Shown here: positions 63,047 through 64,000 of the stretch, one piece after another | Layout of the letters: every line of letters begins with the position of its first letter | Numbering within the stretch: position 1 is the first letter of the stretch | NCBI RefSeq assembly: GCF_008831285.2 | Contig: NC_045144.1 | Coordinates: 1-64,000, forward strand | Length of the DNA stretch: 64,000 nt | Direction: 5' to 3' | Origin: Nymphaea colorata | Taxonomy: Eukaryota; Streptophyta; Magnoliopsida; Nymphaeales; Nymphaeaceae | Notes under the pieces: model-generated | Told to the model about the DNA's origin: nothing | The model's input: only the letters and a program-made list of their open reading frames with translations | Databases searched by the model: none | Translations under genes and position numbers: made by a program

Positions 63047-64000
63047 CACTCACGCTCGGTTAGAACTTCTGCTAAGCATCCCCCATTTTGTCTACCTATT
63101 ATGAAAACTGTATGAGTGTCCCTGCTGCCAAATGACGCCTTAACGGTAGTGGAGCCGCATTGCGGATTTTGTAAGCAATTTCCCATACCAGTCATTGATA
63201 CTTCTTTTTTTTTTTAATTTTTTTTATATACCTTAAAGTTGAACGTTAAACTAGTACTACCCCCCAGTCAGAAATTTGGCTTTGCACTACCCCTTTAGGG
63301 TTCTATTTTTCTTCAGCTTGATATCTAGCTGAAAACCATTTTGGTGATTGTTGGACTCTGCTTAGTTTGAAGACGTGAAGCATAGACTCTCCATCTGACA
63401 TGCACCAAACTCCACAAGTTAGTGATGTACTCCGTATTTTGGTGATTGATTATAACCTTGATTATCTTATCATGCAATCAAGTTGAGAAGTTACCATGTT
63501 CTAAGTTTAAAATATATAGTTTTCCAGTACCTAACAAAAATTCTTGTATAATAATGTAATTGCTCTGCATGAACTTCCAGCAGCCACTGCTTGTGAAATC
63601 AAATAGGTTTTTTGCGTTCGGAAACTGTCGAGGGAGCCCCTCGTTCTATTCATGAGAGATCAAATAGGTAATTAAATATACAAATCACATTAATTAACCC
63701 ACTTTCTATGTCACAATTTATAGACACCAAGATTGGAACATTTTGCCAGGGGACTTACAGTGGCTGGTGACATTAGCTAGTGATGTAACAAGTTCTTGCG
63801 TCATTTACCGAGGATTGCGTGCAACTTTTTGTGTTTTCTGCACCCTTTTCCACAATCCAAGCAATTTTAAGTAATAGCATTTGAATATTCTTGTGTTGAA
63901 GAATCCCAACCACCATTTGATCAATAAGAGAGACATCTTAACATATTCCTTAGGTAACCACAATAAGCGGTGAAAAGTAAGAAGGGAAGTATAGAAGCAA
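63047..64000. repeat. Dispersed repeat family, copy 3 (runs off window)
   Basis: Aligns throughout with 45903-46876 in the same orientation, with moderate divergence. No coding potential. Confidence 0.8.

Overview
The window looks like nuclear DNA of a flowering plant. It is AT-rich and full of (TA)n tracts. It carries a DUF761-type plant protein gene, two broken nepenthesin/CDR1-type aspartic protease genes, and degenerate plant L1-type LINE sequence. The genus cannot be fixed from the sequence. There are no bacterial operons, no CRISPR arrays, and I saw no rRNA or tRNA genes.

Positions 1-42895 are one tandem array. A unit of about 13.3 kb occurs 3.2 times (1-13342, 13343-26601, 26602-39986, 39987-42895) and the array runs into a 100-N gap (42896-42995). 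Units match almost base for base. Two subtypes alternate, A (units 1 and 3) and B (units 2 and 4), mainly in one segment, so the true period may be about 26.6 kb. Each unit contains a palindrome: two arms of about 1.65 kb in inverted orientation around a 1.37-kb core. The core carries a 184-aa DUF761 gene on the minus strand. The arms carry decayed LINE 3' ends (zinc-binding domain, 3' UTR, poly(A)) and 200 bp of shared flank beyond the poly(A), so the arms arose by inverted duplication. The DUF761 gene is intact in units 2 and 3 and frameshifted in units 1 and 4, both times by one-base length changes that could be assembly errors. The 8.6-kb spacer between palindromes is mostly noncoding (TA tracts, a 45-bp minisatellite, a MITE-like element, a GATTCAGATT-rich stretch). 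It also holds a candidate four-exon gene of 102 codons with compatible splice phases and no recognised family.

Positions 42996-54065 hold two related, broken aspartic protease genes on the minus strand. The first begins at the gap and has lost its first catalytic aspartate. They are separated by dispersed repeats: copies of a roughly 1-kb family at 45.9 kb and 50.3 kb (third copy at 63.0 kb), a 220-bp direct duplication, a MITE-like element and long microsatellites. Positions 54360-59490 are a nearly full-length but dead LINE on the plus strand, with recognisable gag-like, endonuclease, reverse transcriptase and zinc-binding regions. From 59.5 kb to the end I find repeats and low-complexity DNA and no supportable gene.

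The order of events I infer is: an old LINE insertion, inverted duplication around the DUF761 locus, long divergence of the two arms, then very recent tandem amplification of the whole 13.3-kb block.
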